In this document: positions 53,876-62,329 of the stretch, piece after piece | Position numbering within the stretch: the stretch's first letter is position 1 | Layout of the letters: every line of letters begins with the position of its first letter | Assembly: GCF_900105515.1 (NCBI RefSeq) | Contig: NZ_FNSY01000001.1 | Location: 3,410,001-3,474,000 of the forward strand | Length of the DNA stretch: 64,000 nt | DNA from: Streptomyces sp. 2131.1 | GTDB taxonomy: Bacteria > Actinomycetota > Actinomycetes > Streptomycetales > Streptomycetaceae | Reading direction: 5' to 3' | Notes under the pieces: model-generated | What the model was told of the DNA's origin: nothing | What the model saw: the letters and a program-made list of their open reading frames with translations, nothing else | Databases searched by the model: none | Translations under genes and position numbers: made by a program

Positions 53876-54712
53876 ATGACCCGGGTGAATCGAGCACGGC
53901 AGCAGCATCCCATCCAGGTCATCGCCCACCGCGGCGCGTCCGACGACGCCCCCGAGCACACGCTCGCCGCGTACCGGAAGGCCATCGAGGACGGTGCCGA
54001 CGCCCTCGAGTGCGACGTACGCCTCACGGCCGACGGGCACCTCGTCTGCGTACACGACCGCAGGGTGAACCGTACGTCCAACGGTCGCGGCGCGGTCTCC
54101 GCCCTGGAGCTGAACGCGCTCGCCGCCCTCGACTTCGGCTCCTGGAAGGACCGCGACGAGACGGAGTCGCCGGACTGGGACCCGGTGCCGGGCGAGCTCA
54201 CCTCCGTGCTCACCCTGGAGCGGCTGCTCGAACTGCTCGTCGAGACAAGAGCGGCCGGGCGGCCCCTCCAGCTGGCCGTCGAGACCAAGCACCCGACGCG
54301 CTGGGCGGGGCAGGTCGAGGAACGGCTCCTGCACCTGCTGAAACGCTTCGAGCTCGACGCGCCCCCGCCCACGGACATGCCCGCGCCGGTACGCGTCATG
54401 AGCTTCTCGGCCCGCTCCCTGCACCGCGTCCGGGCGGCCGTACCCCATCTGCCCACCGTGTACCTGATGCAGTTCGTGTCGCCCCGGCTGCGCGACGGAC
54501 GGCTCCCGGCCGGTGCCCGGATCGCCGGCCCCAGCATGCGGATCGTGCGCAGCCACCCCGATTACGTCGAGCGCCTGCATCGGTCCGGGCACCGGGCGCA
54601 CGTCTGGACGGTCAACGAACCGGAGGACGTCGAGCTCTGCGTACGGCTCGGGGTCGAGGCCATCATCACCAACCGCCCCAAGCAGGTCATGGCCCAACTG
54701 GGCCGTTCGTAA
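53876..54712 (+). CDS. Glycerophosphodiester phosphodiesterase (GDPD)
   Basis: 278 residues from ATG 53876; the open frame runs further upstream but only antisense to the protease gene. The GDPD signature is at the N-terminus: HRGASDD with His 18, LECDVRL with Glu 45 and Asp 47, and VHD with His 60. Later TIM-barrel blocks read AVETKHP, MSFSARSL and HVWTVNE. It hydrolyses glycerophosphodiesters to glycerol-3-phosphate and an alcohol, using a metal ion. No signal peptide is visible, so it is probably cytoplasmic. The ribosome site is weak (GGTGA). A CATCTGCGCA motif occurs 70 bases before the start and twice after the stop. Confidence 0.94.
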   Translation: MTRVNRARQQHPIQVIAHRGASDDAPEHTLAAYRKAIEDGADALECDVRLTADGHLVCVHDRRVNRTSNGRGAVSALELNALAALDFGSWKDRDETESPDWDPVPGELTSVLTLERLLELLVETRAAGRPLQLAVETKHPTRWAGQVEERLLHLLKRFELDAPPPTDMPAPVRVMSFSARSLHRVRAAVPHLPTVYLMQFVSPRLRDGRLPAGARIAGPSMRIVRSHPDYVERLHRSGHRAHVWTVNEPEDVELCVRLGVEAIITNRPKQVMAQLGRS

Positions 54713-54734
54713 CATCAGCGAACCGTTACATATG

Positions 54735-54763
54735 CCCATCTGCGCATGAACCCATCTGCGCAT
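54735..54763 (+). repeat. Direct repeat cccatctgcgcat, spacing 16
   Basis: Two copies at 54735-54747 and 54751-54763 in the gap before the next ATPase gene. The core catctgcgca also occurs at 53797-53806 upstream of the phosphodiesterase. The even spacing suggests a protein-binding site; no known box is recognised. Confidence 0.55.
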
Positions 54764-54909
54764 CACCGGATCAACTACGGGGAGTACACCGGCGCACTCG
54801 GAGTGTGCCCGTTCGTGTCGAGTGCGTCACTGGCAGACCACTGGCCGGTTTCCGGCACAGCTCAGGAGGGCATCCACTCCGTGGCGTGGGGGCAAAGGAG
54901 GTCTCGGGG

Positions 54910-55503
54910 GTGGCGTTGGTGGTGGCACAAGAGGTGCCCACGTCGTCGAGCATGGCCGTTCCCCATGGTCCTGCGGGCGTGGGCCAGGCGCGGCACCGGA
55001 TGCGCGAGCAGTTGCGCAGCAACGGGGTGTCGGATTCGGTCGTCGACGACGCAGTGTTGATTCTTTCCGAGCTGCTCAGCAACGCCTGCCGGCACGGCAG
55101 GCCGCTGGGATGGCAGACCGAGAGGGGCGACGGCGCCGTGCGCGTCGCCTGGCGCGTCGACAGGACGGGCGGGCTGACCGTCGAGGTGACGGACGGTGGC
55201 GGTCCCACTCGGCCGGTTCCGGCCACGCCTTCGGTGACTGCCCGCGGCGGCCGGGGGCTCAACATCATCGGCGCGCTGGCCGAGGAGTGGGGCGTGCGCG
55301 ACGACGCCTCGGGCGAGGTCACCGTCTGGGTGCTCGTCGACGGGGGCCACGGCTCCCACGGGCGCCCGGGCGAACGGCGCGGCAACGGCCGGGCGGCGGG
55401 TATGGGCGGACTGCCGAGTACGCAGCGGCCCACCGTCGTCCCGGGCTTCGACGGGCTGGATTTCTCCGACGCGTTCGATGAAGCGTTCGACGACGTGGGC
55501 TGA
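54910..55503 (+). CDS. RsbW-like ATP-binding regulator (HATPase_c)
   Basis: 197 residues from GTG 54910, with AGGAGG 8 bases upstream. A typical N-box (DDAVLILSELLSNACRHG), G1 box (VEVTDGGGPTRP) and G2 box (GGRGLNIIGAL) identify a GHKL ATPase of the anti-sigma-factor type. After about residue 150 the protein carries a Gly/Arg-rich tail ending in an acidic stretch (DGLDFSDAFDEAFDDVG), which may be a partner-binding segment. No sigma factor or antagonist gene is adjacent. The long upstream gap with direct repeats suggests its own regulated promoter. The partner is unknown. Confidence 0.9.
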   Translation: MALVVAQEVPTSSSMAVPHGPAGVGQARHRMREQLRSNGVSDSVVDDAVLILSELLSNACRHGRPLGWQTERGDGAVRVAWRVDRTGGLTVEVTDGGGPTRPVPATPSVTARGGRGLNIIGALAEEWGVRDDASGEVTVWVLVDGGHGSHGRPGERRGNGRAAGMGGLPSTQRPTVVPGFDGLDFSDAFDEAFDDVG

Positions 55504-55646
55504 GGAAGCGGACCGGGGCCGGCGGGCCCGAGAAGGCCGGTGGCGCGGGCCCGGACGGGCGGGCGGCCGAGTGGTGCGCCGGTGGGCGGCCGGGCGGCTA
55601 GGCTCGCGGGCCAGACCGCACTGTCGCAATCGGGAGTATGCCCACC

Positions 55647-56612
55647 ATGGCGAAGAAGCGCCCTCAGACCAAGGCCGGGAAGCAGCAGCTCAAAAACGGC
55701 GAGATCCCGGTGGTCGGGGCTCGTGAGCCCTGCCCGTGCGGTTCGGGCCGCCGCTACAAGGCGTGTCACGGCCGTGCCGCCGCCCAGGCCGTGACGGAGC
55801 TGGTCCAGCGCCCGTTCGAGGGCCTGTCCGGGGAGTGCGACTGGGTCGCGCTGCGCGAGCTGGTCCCCGCGGCCACGGCCGAGCTGACGCTCAAGGGCGG
55901 CCTGCCCGACGGTGTGCCGTCGGTGACGCTGGCGACGGTCCTTCCGATGGCGTGGCCCGCGCTGCGCCGCGACGACGGCTCCGTCCTGCTCGCCCTCCAG
56001 AACGACACCTCCTCCGGCGACCTCAGCCGGGACCTCGCGGACACCCTGCAGCGTGCGCTGGAGGCGGAGCCCGGTTCCCCCGTCACCGCCCGCCGCGTGC
56101 CGGCCGACGGGCCCCGGCTGCAGGACCTCCTGGACGCCGACGCGCCTTTCGAGCCGGTCGTCCACTCCGGCTTCGAGTTCTGGGTGCCGGACGCGGAGAA
56201 CGCCACGGCCGAGGTGACGGCGTCGCTGGAGCGTGCGAACGAGGCGGCGATCCCGACCACCCTGCTCTCCGGGGTGGACGCCGCGTACTGGTGCGAGACG
56301 CCGGAGAAGAACCACCTGCGCTGGGTCATGCCGCACGCCGAGGAGCAGCTGCTCGACGCGCTCGCCCGGCTGCACGCCGCGGGCGAGTCGTCCCTCGGCG
56401 ACGACACCCGGCTGGTCGGCTCGTTCCGGGCGCACGGGCTGATGGTCCCGGTCTGGGACCTGCCGAGCTCCATGGGCGCCGAGGACTGCGAGAAGCCCGC
56501 TGCCGCGTTCGCGGAGCGGCTCGCGACGGCGCTCGCCTCGGACGCGCCGCTCACCGCCGAGGAGCGACGAGCGCGCGGGGGGCTCACCAACCGTCAGGTG
56601 ACGCTCAGCTGA
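55647..56612 (+). CDS. SEC-C zinc-motif protein of unknown function (DUF5926-like)
   Basis: 321 residues from the second ATG (55647). This start is chosen over 55638 because GGGAG lies at a sensible distance only for the second. The basic N-terminus (MAKKRPQTKAGKQQLKNGE) is followed by a SEC-C zinc motif CPCGSGRRYKACHG, with ligands Cys 29, Cys 31, Cys 40 and His 41. SEC-C motifs bind zinc and often mediate contact with ribosome- or secretion-related partners. The remaining 270 residues form a soluble domain with no catalytic motif that I recognise. It seems to be a conserved actinobacterial family; the function is not known. Confidence 0.88.
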   Translation: MAKKRPQTKAGKQQLKNGEIPVVGAREPCPCGSGRRYKACHGRAAAQAVTELVQRPFEGLSGECDWVALRELVPAATAELTLKGGLPDGVPSVTLATVLPMAWPALRRDDGSVLLALQNDTSSGDLSRDLADTLQRALEAEPGSPVTARRVPADGPRLQDLLDADAPFEPVVHSGFEFWVPDAENATAEVTASLERANEAAIPTTLLSGVDAAYWCETPEKNHLRWVMPHAEEQLLDALARLHAAGESSLGDDTRLVGSFRAHGLMVPVWDLPSSMGAEDCEKPAAAFAERLATALASDAPLTAEERRARGGLTNRQVTLS

Positions 56613-57252
56613 CCGTGACCGCCGCCGGGGCCGGACGGTGACCCCCGTCACAACTCCCCGTACTGGCAGGTAAATCGCTGACCGAATACCCGAGATCGAA
56701 TTTGCGAACGGCAGATCTCTTGTTACGGTTCTAGAAGCCCGGTCGCTGGTGCATCCCCCGTCGCCAGCGATCGGGCGTCCTCATTTCCGGGTACGGCGCG
56801 TCCCGCGCACCCGGGGGCGCGCAGGCCCGCGCACGGGCCTCGCACAGGTGGTGCAGAGACCCACCGCGAACCCTCCAGCCCGGGCTCCCTCCGCCTCCTT
56901 CGGCACGATGGCTCGTCGTCAGCCCTGCTGCCGATGAAGCCGGTTGAGCGCGTACCCGCAGGGGAACGCCGCCCGAGGCCCCCTCAGAAAGCCCGGACGG
57001 CGACCCGTTTTCCAGCCGCCCGAATTCGCGCGCCGACCGCCTCGCGGAACAGCCGGCCCCCCTCGCGGAACAAACGGATGACATACGAGCAGTCCGGTCG
57101 TTTACGCGGAAATCGTGAAGCGGAGGGAAGGGGCGGGGAAGAACGTGAGGGTTTCACCGGAGATCGGACAAGGAAGCGACAGAACTCCGTATTGAATGCC
57201 GCCGGAAAGAACAAGCGCGCATCAGATTCTGGCCAACCCCGGCACCAATCGC
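56613..57252. other. 640-base gap between convergent genes
   Basis: No convincing gene on either strand; the short open frames here lack ribosome sites and normal codon use. The first 130 bases are unusually AT-rich for the window (ttgcgaacgg...cttgttacgg) and lead into a hairpin at 56737-56776. The remainder is GC-rich and unassigned. Confidence 0.6.
56737..56776. terminator. Stem-loop in the 56.6-57.2 kb gap
   Basis: 13-bp arms with one G-U/A-C type difference (56737-56749 with 56764-56776) around a 14-base loop containing tgcatccccc. It lies 125 bases after the SEC-C gene stop, directly behind an AT-rich promoter-like stretch. It could be a terminator, or the body of a small RNA. Confidence 0.45.
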
Positions 57253-57945
57253 TCAATGAGCGAGTCTGCTGCCGCCGTCCGGGGCACTCGTACTCGCCTC
57301 GACCAGCGCGTCCAGCACCACCCCCACGTCCGGCAGCCAGGGCGCCGCGGCGGCGCGCTCACGGCGCGGGCCGGTAGCGCGCTCCGGCGCACGCTCCCAG
57401 CGGACCTGCCCCGTGCCGATCTCCGAGGGCGGCAGGACGACATAGCCGCCCTCCCCGTGGAACCGCAGCGAGCTGGGCACCCAGTCCTGCGCGTACAGCA
57501 GCTCACCGAGCCGTTCGAGGGTGTAGGGGGCGACCAGCAGCGCCCACCGGGTGGGCGTCGCCACCACGGGCCCCGGCCGCAGCCCCGCCCGGTCGAGTCC
57601 GGCCAGTGCGCGGGCACCGGCCACCGCCGGCAGGCTCAGCGCGCACGGCGCCCGCCCGCCCGTCGCCAGCAGCACGGGCGCGGCGGGCCGGTTCGTCCAC
57701 CACCAGCGCACCATCCGGGCCTCGGTGGTCGAGGCGAGCAGTCCGGGATCGAAGGGGTGCGCGCCCGGCACCGCGCACTCGGGATCGGGGCACGCGCAGC
57801 GGCGGTCGCGGTCACCCGCCCCCCGCAGCCCCACTCCGGGGACCACGGGCCACTGCCACTCCGTGGCGCAGGTCAGGGCCGCGTCGAGTCGGGCGGAGCC
57901 GCCCCTGCGGCCGAGCCTGCGTCGCCTTCCGAGGATCTCGCGCAT
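57253..57945 (-). CDS. Prim-pol-like protein (bifunctional DNA primase/polymerase, N-terminal domain)
   Basis: 230 residues from ATG 57945, with AAAGGAAC about 9 bases upstream; an upstream in-frame ATG gives 15 extra residues without support. The sequence resembles the N-terminal prim-pol domain: ALTCATEWQWPVVPGV near the start, a Cys-rich CACPDPECAVPGAHPF segment, a WWWTNRPAAPVLLATG block and GGYVVLPPSE. In Streptomyces such short proteins occur as stand-alone chromosomal genes, not only in plasmids or phages. Whether it has polymerase activity is unclear, since I cannot place a full set of catalytic Asp residues. Neighbouring genes are core functions, so mobility is not implied. Confidence 0.75.
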   Translation of the reverse strand: MREILGRRRRLGRRGGSARLDAALTCATEWQWPVVPGVGLRGAGDRDRRCACPDPECAVPGAHPFDPGLLASTTEARMVRWWWTNRPAAPVLLATGGRAPCALSLPAVAGARALAGLDRAGLRPGPVVATPTRWALLVAPYTLERLGELLYAQDWVPSSLRFHGEGGYVVLPPSEIGTGQVRWERAPERATGPRRERAAAAPWLPDVGVVLDALVEASTSAPDGGSRLAH

Positions 57946-58413
57946 GAACGCTCGTTCCTTTCCGTTGAACGCCGAGGGTCCGCCTCGCATCGTGCGCGGT
58001 CACACCATGCCTGCGGATCTTCTGGGTGTACGTGCTCGTCGAGCCTGCGGTACGGGCCGTTCGTCGGTACCGAGCGTGAGCTGTGCTGAGCCGGATCGAG
58101 CTGCTTGCAGTCGACGACGTGGCGAGTGCGGGGCGCACGGCGCGCCTGCCGTCCGTGCTTACGGCCTCACCACTCGGGGGTGGGGCGCGGCCGTCACAGG
58201 AGAGGACGTCCGGGCCCGCTGCCAGGTTCCGGGGGCGGGCGGGGCCACCCCTGGCCGTCCAAAGAATTACGTACCCAGCATGCCCGGAATGACGCTCCCC
58301 CTGCGGCTCCGCCCGGAGGTGCACCCCTTCGGGCAGACCCAGTCGACCTCCAATGGTCACTGCGGGGTGCGGTTTTTGGCCAAGTTGATTAAGGCTCGGA
58401 CACCGCGTTTCCC
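57946..58413. other. 468-base divergent spacer
   Basis: Lies between divergent genes (prim-pol-like on minus, SpoIIE-type on plus), so it must hold both promoters. AT-richer stretches occur at about 58255-58280 and 58370-58400 (ttttggccaagttgattaagg). I could not define -10/-35 boxes, and no coding frame is convincing. Confidence 0.5.
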
Positions 58414-58422
58414 GTGGTGACA

Positions 58423-59910
58423 ATGCTGGACATCGCCTCACTTGTACGTGTACATGTGGATGCACTGGTAGCGGCGCAAAATGACATGGGGGTTTGCGAT
58501 GCTATTCGACGGAACACACCGCTCGGAAAGCCGACGACCATGAGCGCTCCGCACCTGCCAAAAGTGGCTGGAATCGATCCTACAGTTCCGGTTTCGGCGC
58601 AGACTGCCGCGCCGATCGACGAGGTCCCCGCAGCACCCGGCGCCTTCATCCAGGACCGGCTGGCCGGCTGGGTCTCCGACCTCACCACGCTCCACGAACT
58701 CACCGAGCGGCTGGCCGGAACCAGCACCCTCGACGACGCACTGCACGAGCTCCTCGACGCCGGGGCCGCCCTGGTCGGCGCCCGCCGGGGACTGGTCGCC
58801 TTCGAACCCTCCGACCGCCGCGGCCCCGTCTCCACCATCGGGCTCGGGCTCGCCCACGCCGAACTGGGCCAGATCGAGACCGTGCCGCGCAGCGCCACCT
58901 CCTACGGTCGCGTCCTGGAGGGCCTGCCCAACCCGGACGGCCCGCTGACCACTCCCGACCTGCTCGGCGACAGCAGCCTGGACCCCCGCAGACGCGAGGT
59001 CGCCGCCCGTCTCGGCTACGCCGCCAGCTACGCGCTCCCCCTCACCACCGACACGACCGGCGTCCTCGGCGCCGCCGTCTGGCTCTACGACGAACCCGCC
59101 GAACCGACGGAGCGCCAGCGCCATCTCGCCGGGCTCTACGCCGGATACGCCTCCGAGCACCTGGCCCGCCTGCTGGAACTGGAACGGGCCAGGACGGATG
59201 TCGCCACCGTGACCGAGGAACTCCTGCCCACCCGGCTGCCCCGCGTCCCCGGCGTCCAGCTCGCCGTCCGCCACGAGGTGGCCCCGCAGGGCGGCAGCGA
59301 CTGGTACGACGCGCTGGCCCTCCCCGAGGGCGCGCTCGGTCTCGCCGTCGGCTCGGTGGACGGCTCGGGTCCCACCGCGCTGGCCGCCGTGGGACGGCTG
59401 CGCGCCGGACTGCGCGCGTACGCGGTGATGGAGGGCGAGGACCCGGTCGCCGTGCTCTCCGACCTCGAACTGCTGCTCCGGCTCACCGAACCCGCCCGGT
59501 CGGCGACCGCGCTCTTCGCGTACTGCGAACCGGCCCGCCGCAAGATCCTGCTGGCCGGCGCCGGGCACACCCCTCCGCTGATCATCGGCGAGCGCCGCAC
59601 CTCGTACGTGGAGACCACGCTGTCCGCCCCGCTGGGCATGCTGTCCTGCTGGGAGGCGCCCAGTGTGGAGATCGCCCCCGCACCTGGCGAGACGGTTCTG
59701 CTGTACACCGACGGGCTGCTGCACCGGGCAGGCGACTCGATGGACCGCGCGTACGCCCGGCTCCACGCGGCGGCGGCGAGCGTCCCGAGGGCGCTGCGCC
59801 GGGACGCCGCGGCGGTGGCCGACCACGTGGTGCGCAGCGTGCTGCCGCAGGGCGCCGGGCGCGCGGACGGCGCCGAGGACGTGGTCGTACTCGCGGCCCG
59901 GTTCGACTGA
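58423..59910 (+). CDS. GAF domain plus SpoIIE/PP2C-type phosphatase
   Basis: 495 residues from ATG 58423; GTG codons at 58414 and 58417 are in frame and equally possible. A variable N-terminus leads to a GAF-like sensor domain (about 85-255) and an RsbU/SpoIIE-type PP2C domain (about 275-495). Family motifs are GGSDWYDAL, AGAGHTPPL, LLYTDGLLHR and AEDVVVLAARFD. At the usual metal site GDVxGHG this protein reads GSVDGSG, so a conserved Asp is Ser. PP2C enzymes of this type dephosphorylate anti-sigma antagonists and so switch on sigma factors. The changed site may lower or alter activity. An RsbW-like ATPase is encoded 1.6 kb further on the opposite strand. Confidence 0.92.
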   Translation: MLDIASLVRVHVDALVAAQNDMGVCDAIRRNTPLGKPTTMSAPHLPKVAGIDPTVPVSAQTAAPIDEVPAAPGAFIQDRLAGWVSDLTTLHELTERLAGTSTLDDALHELLDAGAALVGARRGLVAFEPSDRRGPVSTIGLGLAHAELGQIETVPRSATSYGRVLEGLPNPDGPLTTPDLLGDSSLDPRRREVAARLGYAASYALPLTTDTTGVLGAAVWLYDEPAEPTERQRHLAGLYAGYASEHLARLLELERARTDVATVTEELLPTRLPRVPGVQLAVRHEVAPQGGSDWYDALALPEGALGLAVGSVDGSGPTALAAVGRLRAGLRAYAVMEGEDPVAVLSDLELLLRLTEPARSATALFAYCEPARRKILLAGAGHTPPLIIGERRTSYVETTLSAPLGMLSCWEAPSVEIAPAPGETVLLYTDGLLHRAGDSMDRAYARLHAAAASVPRALRRDAAAVADHVVRSVLPQGAGRADGAEDVVVLAARFD

Positions 59911-60018
59911 CACGGCACGCACAGGCCCCTTCCCGTGTAAGAGGTCTTCCGGCCCTGGGCCCCCTTCCGTACGCCCGTACGATGGAGGAGGTCCAGTGTC
60001 GTATCAAGGAGAACAGTC

Positions 60019-61479
60019 GTGTCTGAGGAGTTCCCGGAGACCCCGGAGACCGAAGAGACAGAGCCGGTCAAGCAGCGGAAGAACGGCCTGTACCCGGGCG
60101 TTTCCGATGAGCTCGCCGCCAGCATGAAGTCCGGCTGGGCCGACACCGAGCTGCACGGTCTGGAGCCGATCGCCCAGGCCGGTCACACCGCCGACCGCCG
60201 TGCCGCGCTGTCCGCGCGCTTCCCCGGCGAGCGGCTGGTCATTCCCGCGGGACGGCTGAAGACCCGTTCCAATGACACCGACTACGCGTTCCGCGCCTCC
60301 ACCGAGTACGCGTACCTCACCGGCGACCAGACGGAGGACGGCGTCCTCGTCCTGGAGCCGACGGCCGACGGCCACGAGGCGACGATCTACCTGCTGCCCC
60401 GCTCGAACCGGGAGAACGGCGAGTTCTGGCTCGACGGCCAGGGCGAGCTGTGGGTCGGCCGCCGCCACTCCCTCACAGAGGCCGGGCAGCTGCTGGGCAT
60501 CCCGGCCAAGGACGTGCGCGAGCTGCCCGCCGCGCTCACCGAGGCCACCGGCCCCGTCCGCAACGTGCGCGGTCACGACGCCGGCATCGAGGCCGCGCTC
60601 ACCGACAAGGTCACCGCCGAGCGCGACGAGGAACTGCGGGTGTACCTCTCCGAGGCGCGCCTCGTGAAGGACGCCTTCGAGATCGCCGAACTCCAGAAGG
60701 CCTGCGACATCACCGCGCGCGGCTTCGAGGACGTCGTGAAGGTCCTCGACAAGGCCGAGGCCACCAGCGAGCGCTACATCGAGGGGACGTTCTTCCTGCG
60801 CGCCCGCGTCGAGGGCAACGACATCGGCTACGGCTCGATCTGCGCCGCGGGACCGCACGCGACCACCCTGCACTGGGTGCGCAACGACGGTGCCGTCCGC
60901 TCGGGCGAGCTGCTGCTGCTCGACGCCGGGGTGGAGACCAACGACCTCTACACCGCCGACGTGACCCGCACCCTTCCCATCAGCGGCACGTTCACACCGC
61001 TCCAGCGCAAGATCTATGACGCGGTGTACGAGGCGCAGGAGGCGGGTATCGCCGCGGTCAAGCCCGGCGCCGAGTTCCGCGACTTCCACGACGCCGCGCA
61101 GCGGGTGCTCACCGAGAAGCTCATCGAGTGGGGCCTGCTCGGCGACCTGTCGGTGGAGAAGGTCCTGGAGCTGGGCCTCCAGCGTCGCTGGACCCTGCAC
61201 GGCACCGGCCACATGCTCGGCATGGACGTCCACGACTGCGCCGCCGCGCGGACCGAGACGTACGTGAACGGGACGCTGGAGCCGGGCGTCTGCCTCACCG
61301 TCGAGCCCGGTCTCTACTTCCAGGCCGACGACCTGACCGTGCCGGAGGAGTACCGCGGCATCGGCGTCCGGATCGAGGACGACATCCTGGTCACCGAGGA
61401 CGGCAACCGGAACCTCTCGGACAAGCTGCCCCGGCAGGCCGACGAGGTCGAGGCGTGGATGGCCCGCCTCAAGGGCTGA
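60019..61479 (+). CDS. pepP: Xaa-Pro aminopeptidase (aminopeptidase P)
   Basis: 486 residues from GTG 60019, with AAGGAG 8 bases upstream. The N-terminal creatinase-like domain occupies about 45-200. The C-terminal pita-bread domain carries the dinuclear metal ligands: two Asp in LLLDAGVETNDLYTADVTRT, His in HGTGHMLGMDVHD, Glu in TVEPGLYF and Glu in GIGVRIEDD. It removes the N-terminal residue from peptides whose second residue is proline, in the cytoplasm. Length and motif order are those of bacterial aminopeptidase P. It is followed by a hairpin shared with the convergent ATPase gene. Confidence 0.96.
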   Translation: MSEEFPETPETEETEPVKQRKNGLYPGVSDELAASMKSGWADTELHGLEPIAQAGHTADRRAALSARFPGERLVIPAGRLKTRSNDTDYAFRASTEYAYLTGDQTEDGVLVLEPTADGHEATIYLLPRSNRENGEFWLDGQGELWVGRRHSLTEAGQLLGIPAKDVRELPAALTEATGPVRNVRGHDAGIEAALTDKVTAERDEELRVYLSEARLVKDAFEIAELQKACDITARGFEDVVKVLDKAEATSERYIEGTFFLRARVEGNDIGYGSICAAGPHATTLHWVRNDGAVRSGELLLLDAGVETNDLYTADVTRTLPISGTFTPLQRKIYDAVYEAQEAGIAAVKPGAEFRDFHDAAQRVLTEKLIEWGLLGDLSVEKVLELGLQRRWTLHGTGHMLGMDVHDCAAARTETYVNGTLEPGVCLTVEPGLYFQADDLTVPEEYRGIGVRIEDDILVTEDGNRNLSDKLPRQADEVEAWMARLKG

Positions 61480-61502
61480 CTCCCCGCCCGCCGTACGTAC
61501 GG

Positions 61503-61542
61503 GAGGGCGCCCCGCTCAGGACACCATGAGCAGGGCGCCCTC
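61503..61542. terminator. Bidirectional terminator overlapping a stop codon
   Basis: 16-bp stem with one C-A mismatch (61503-61518 with 61527-61542) between convergent genes. It includes the stop codon and last codons of the ATPase gene at 61516. Confidence 0.75.
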
Positions 61543-62061
61543 GCGCCGTTTCAGGACCTTGTCGAAGCTCACCACCGCGCCGGAGCACCCCGGGCGGTTG
61601 CCGAAGTGGACGTGGTCCGCGAGCTGTTCGATCAGGCACAAGCCCCGTCCCTCCTCGGCGGTGACGGGCGGATACGACGCGTACTGCGGGTCGGGGAGCC
61701 CGGTCCCGGGCTGCCGCTTCGACGTGTGCGGCCCACCCGCGGTGGGGAAACCGGGCCCCGAATCGGCGACTTCGATACGGCACTTCTCGCCGTCCAGATA
61801 CGCGGTGACCCGGTACTGGCCACTGGCCGTGGCCGACGGCTCCTCCCAGACGTCCCGGCCCTCACCGGCGGAGCCCGAGGCGCAGTCGTACTTCCCACCG
61901 TGCTCGACCGCGTTCGCACAGGCTTCGCTGAGCGCGAGAGACAGGTCGAAGGAGATGTCCGGGTCCACGCCCGCGGATTCCATCGTGCCGAGCAGGAACC
62001 GGCGGGCGAGCGGGACACTCGCAGCATCGCGCCGCAAATGGAGTGACCACCAGATGCTCAT
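61516..62061 (-). CDS. RsbW-like ATP-binding anti-sigma-type kinase
   Basis: 181 residues from ATG 62061, with AGGAGG 7 bases upstream. The family hallmarks are all present: N-box LSLALSEACANAVEHG, G1 box VADSGPGFP and G2 box GRGLCLIEQLADHV. It is closer to the RsbW/SpoIIAB pattern than the other two ATPases in the window. An insert of about 30 residues (CASGSAGEGRDVWEEPSATA) sits between the N-box and the central strand. Family members sequester a sigma factor and phosphorylate its antagonist. The nearby SpoIIE-type phosphatase could be the opposing enzyme, but this is inference from distance. Confidence 0.92.
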   Translation of the reverse strand: MSIWWSLHLRRDAASVPLARRFLLGTMESAGVDPDISFDLSLALSEACANAVEHGGKYDCASGSAGEGRDVWEEPSATASGQYRVTAYLDGEKCRIEVADSGPGFPTAGGPHTSKRQPGTGLPDPQYASYPPVTAEEGRGLCLIEQLADHVHFGNRPGCSGAVVSFDKVLKRREGALLMVS

Positions 62062-62329
62062 GCTCCGGCCTCCTGGCTGCGGCTAGACATACCGATACGT
62101 ATTGCCGCACCGGGGCGCTCGTAAGCACAGGTGCGCTGTGATACCGCTCAATCGGCGGATAGCCGGATGTGCCACACCGGTGTACCCCCGCTCCACCGGT
62201 CCGTTCCGCCTCACCCGCGCCCGTCCTGAATCCGCCCCAACAGCCCTGGTCACACCCAATCCGCACGGAAGACGACCTTCCGGACCTGCCGTACGGGGGC
62301 AGGGGGCCAGGTGCGATGATGGGCCCGCC

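Noticed and set aside
56700..56900. Possible c-di-AMP (ydaO-type) riboswitch
   Set aside because: There is a hairpin and an AT-rich lead-in, but no downstream plus-strand gene for it to control, and I could not match the conserved core.
56934..57377. 147-codon plus-strand frame in the 56.6-57.3 kb gap
   Set aside because: No ribosome site, basic low-complexity translation, and it runs antisense into the prim-pol-like gene.
57253..57945. Prim-pol gene as a sign of an integrated plasmid or phage
   Set aside because: No integrase, replication or structural genes are nearby; the flanking genes are ordinary chromosomal functions.
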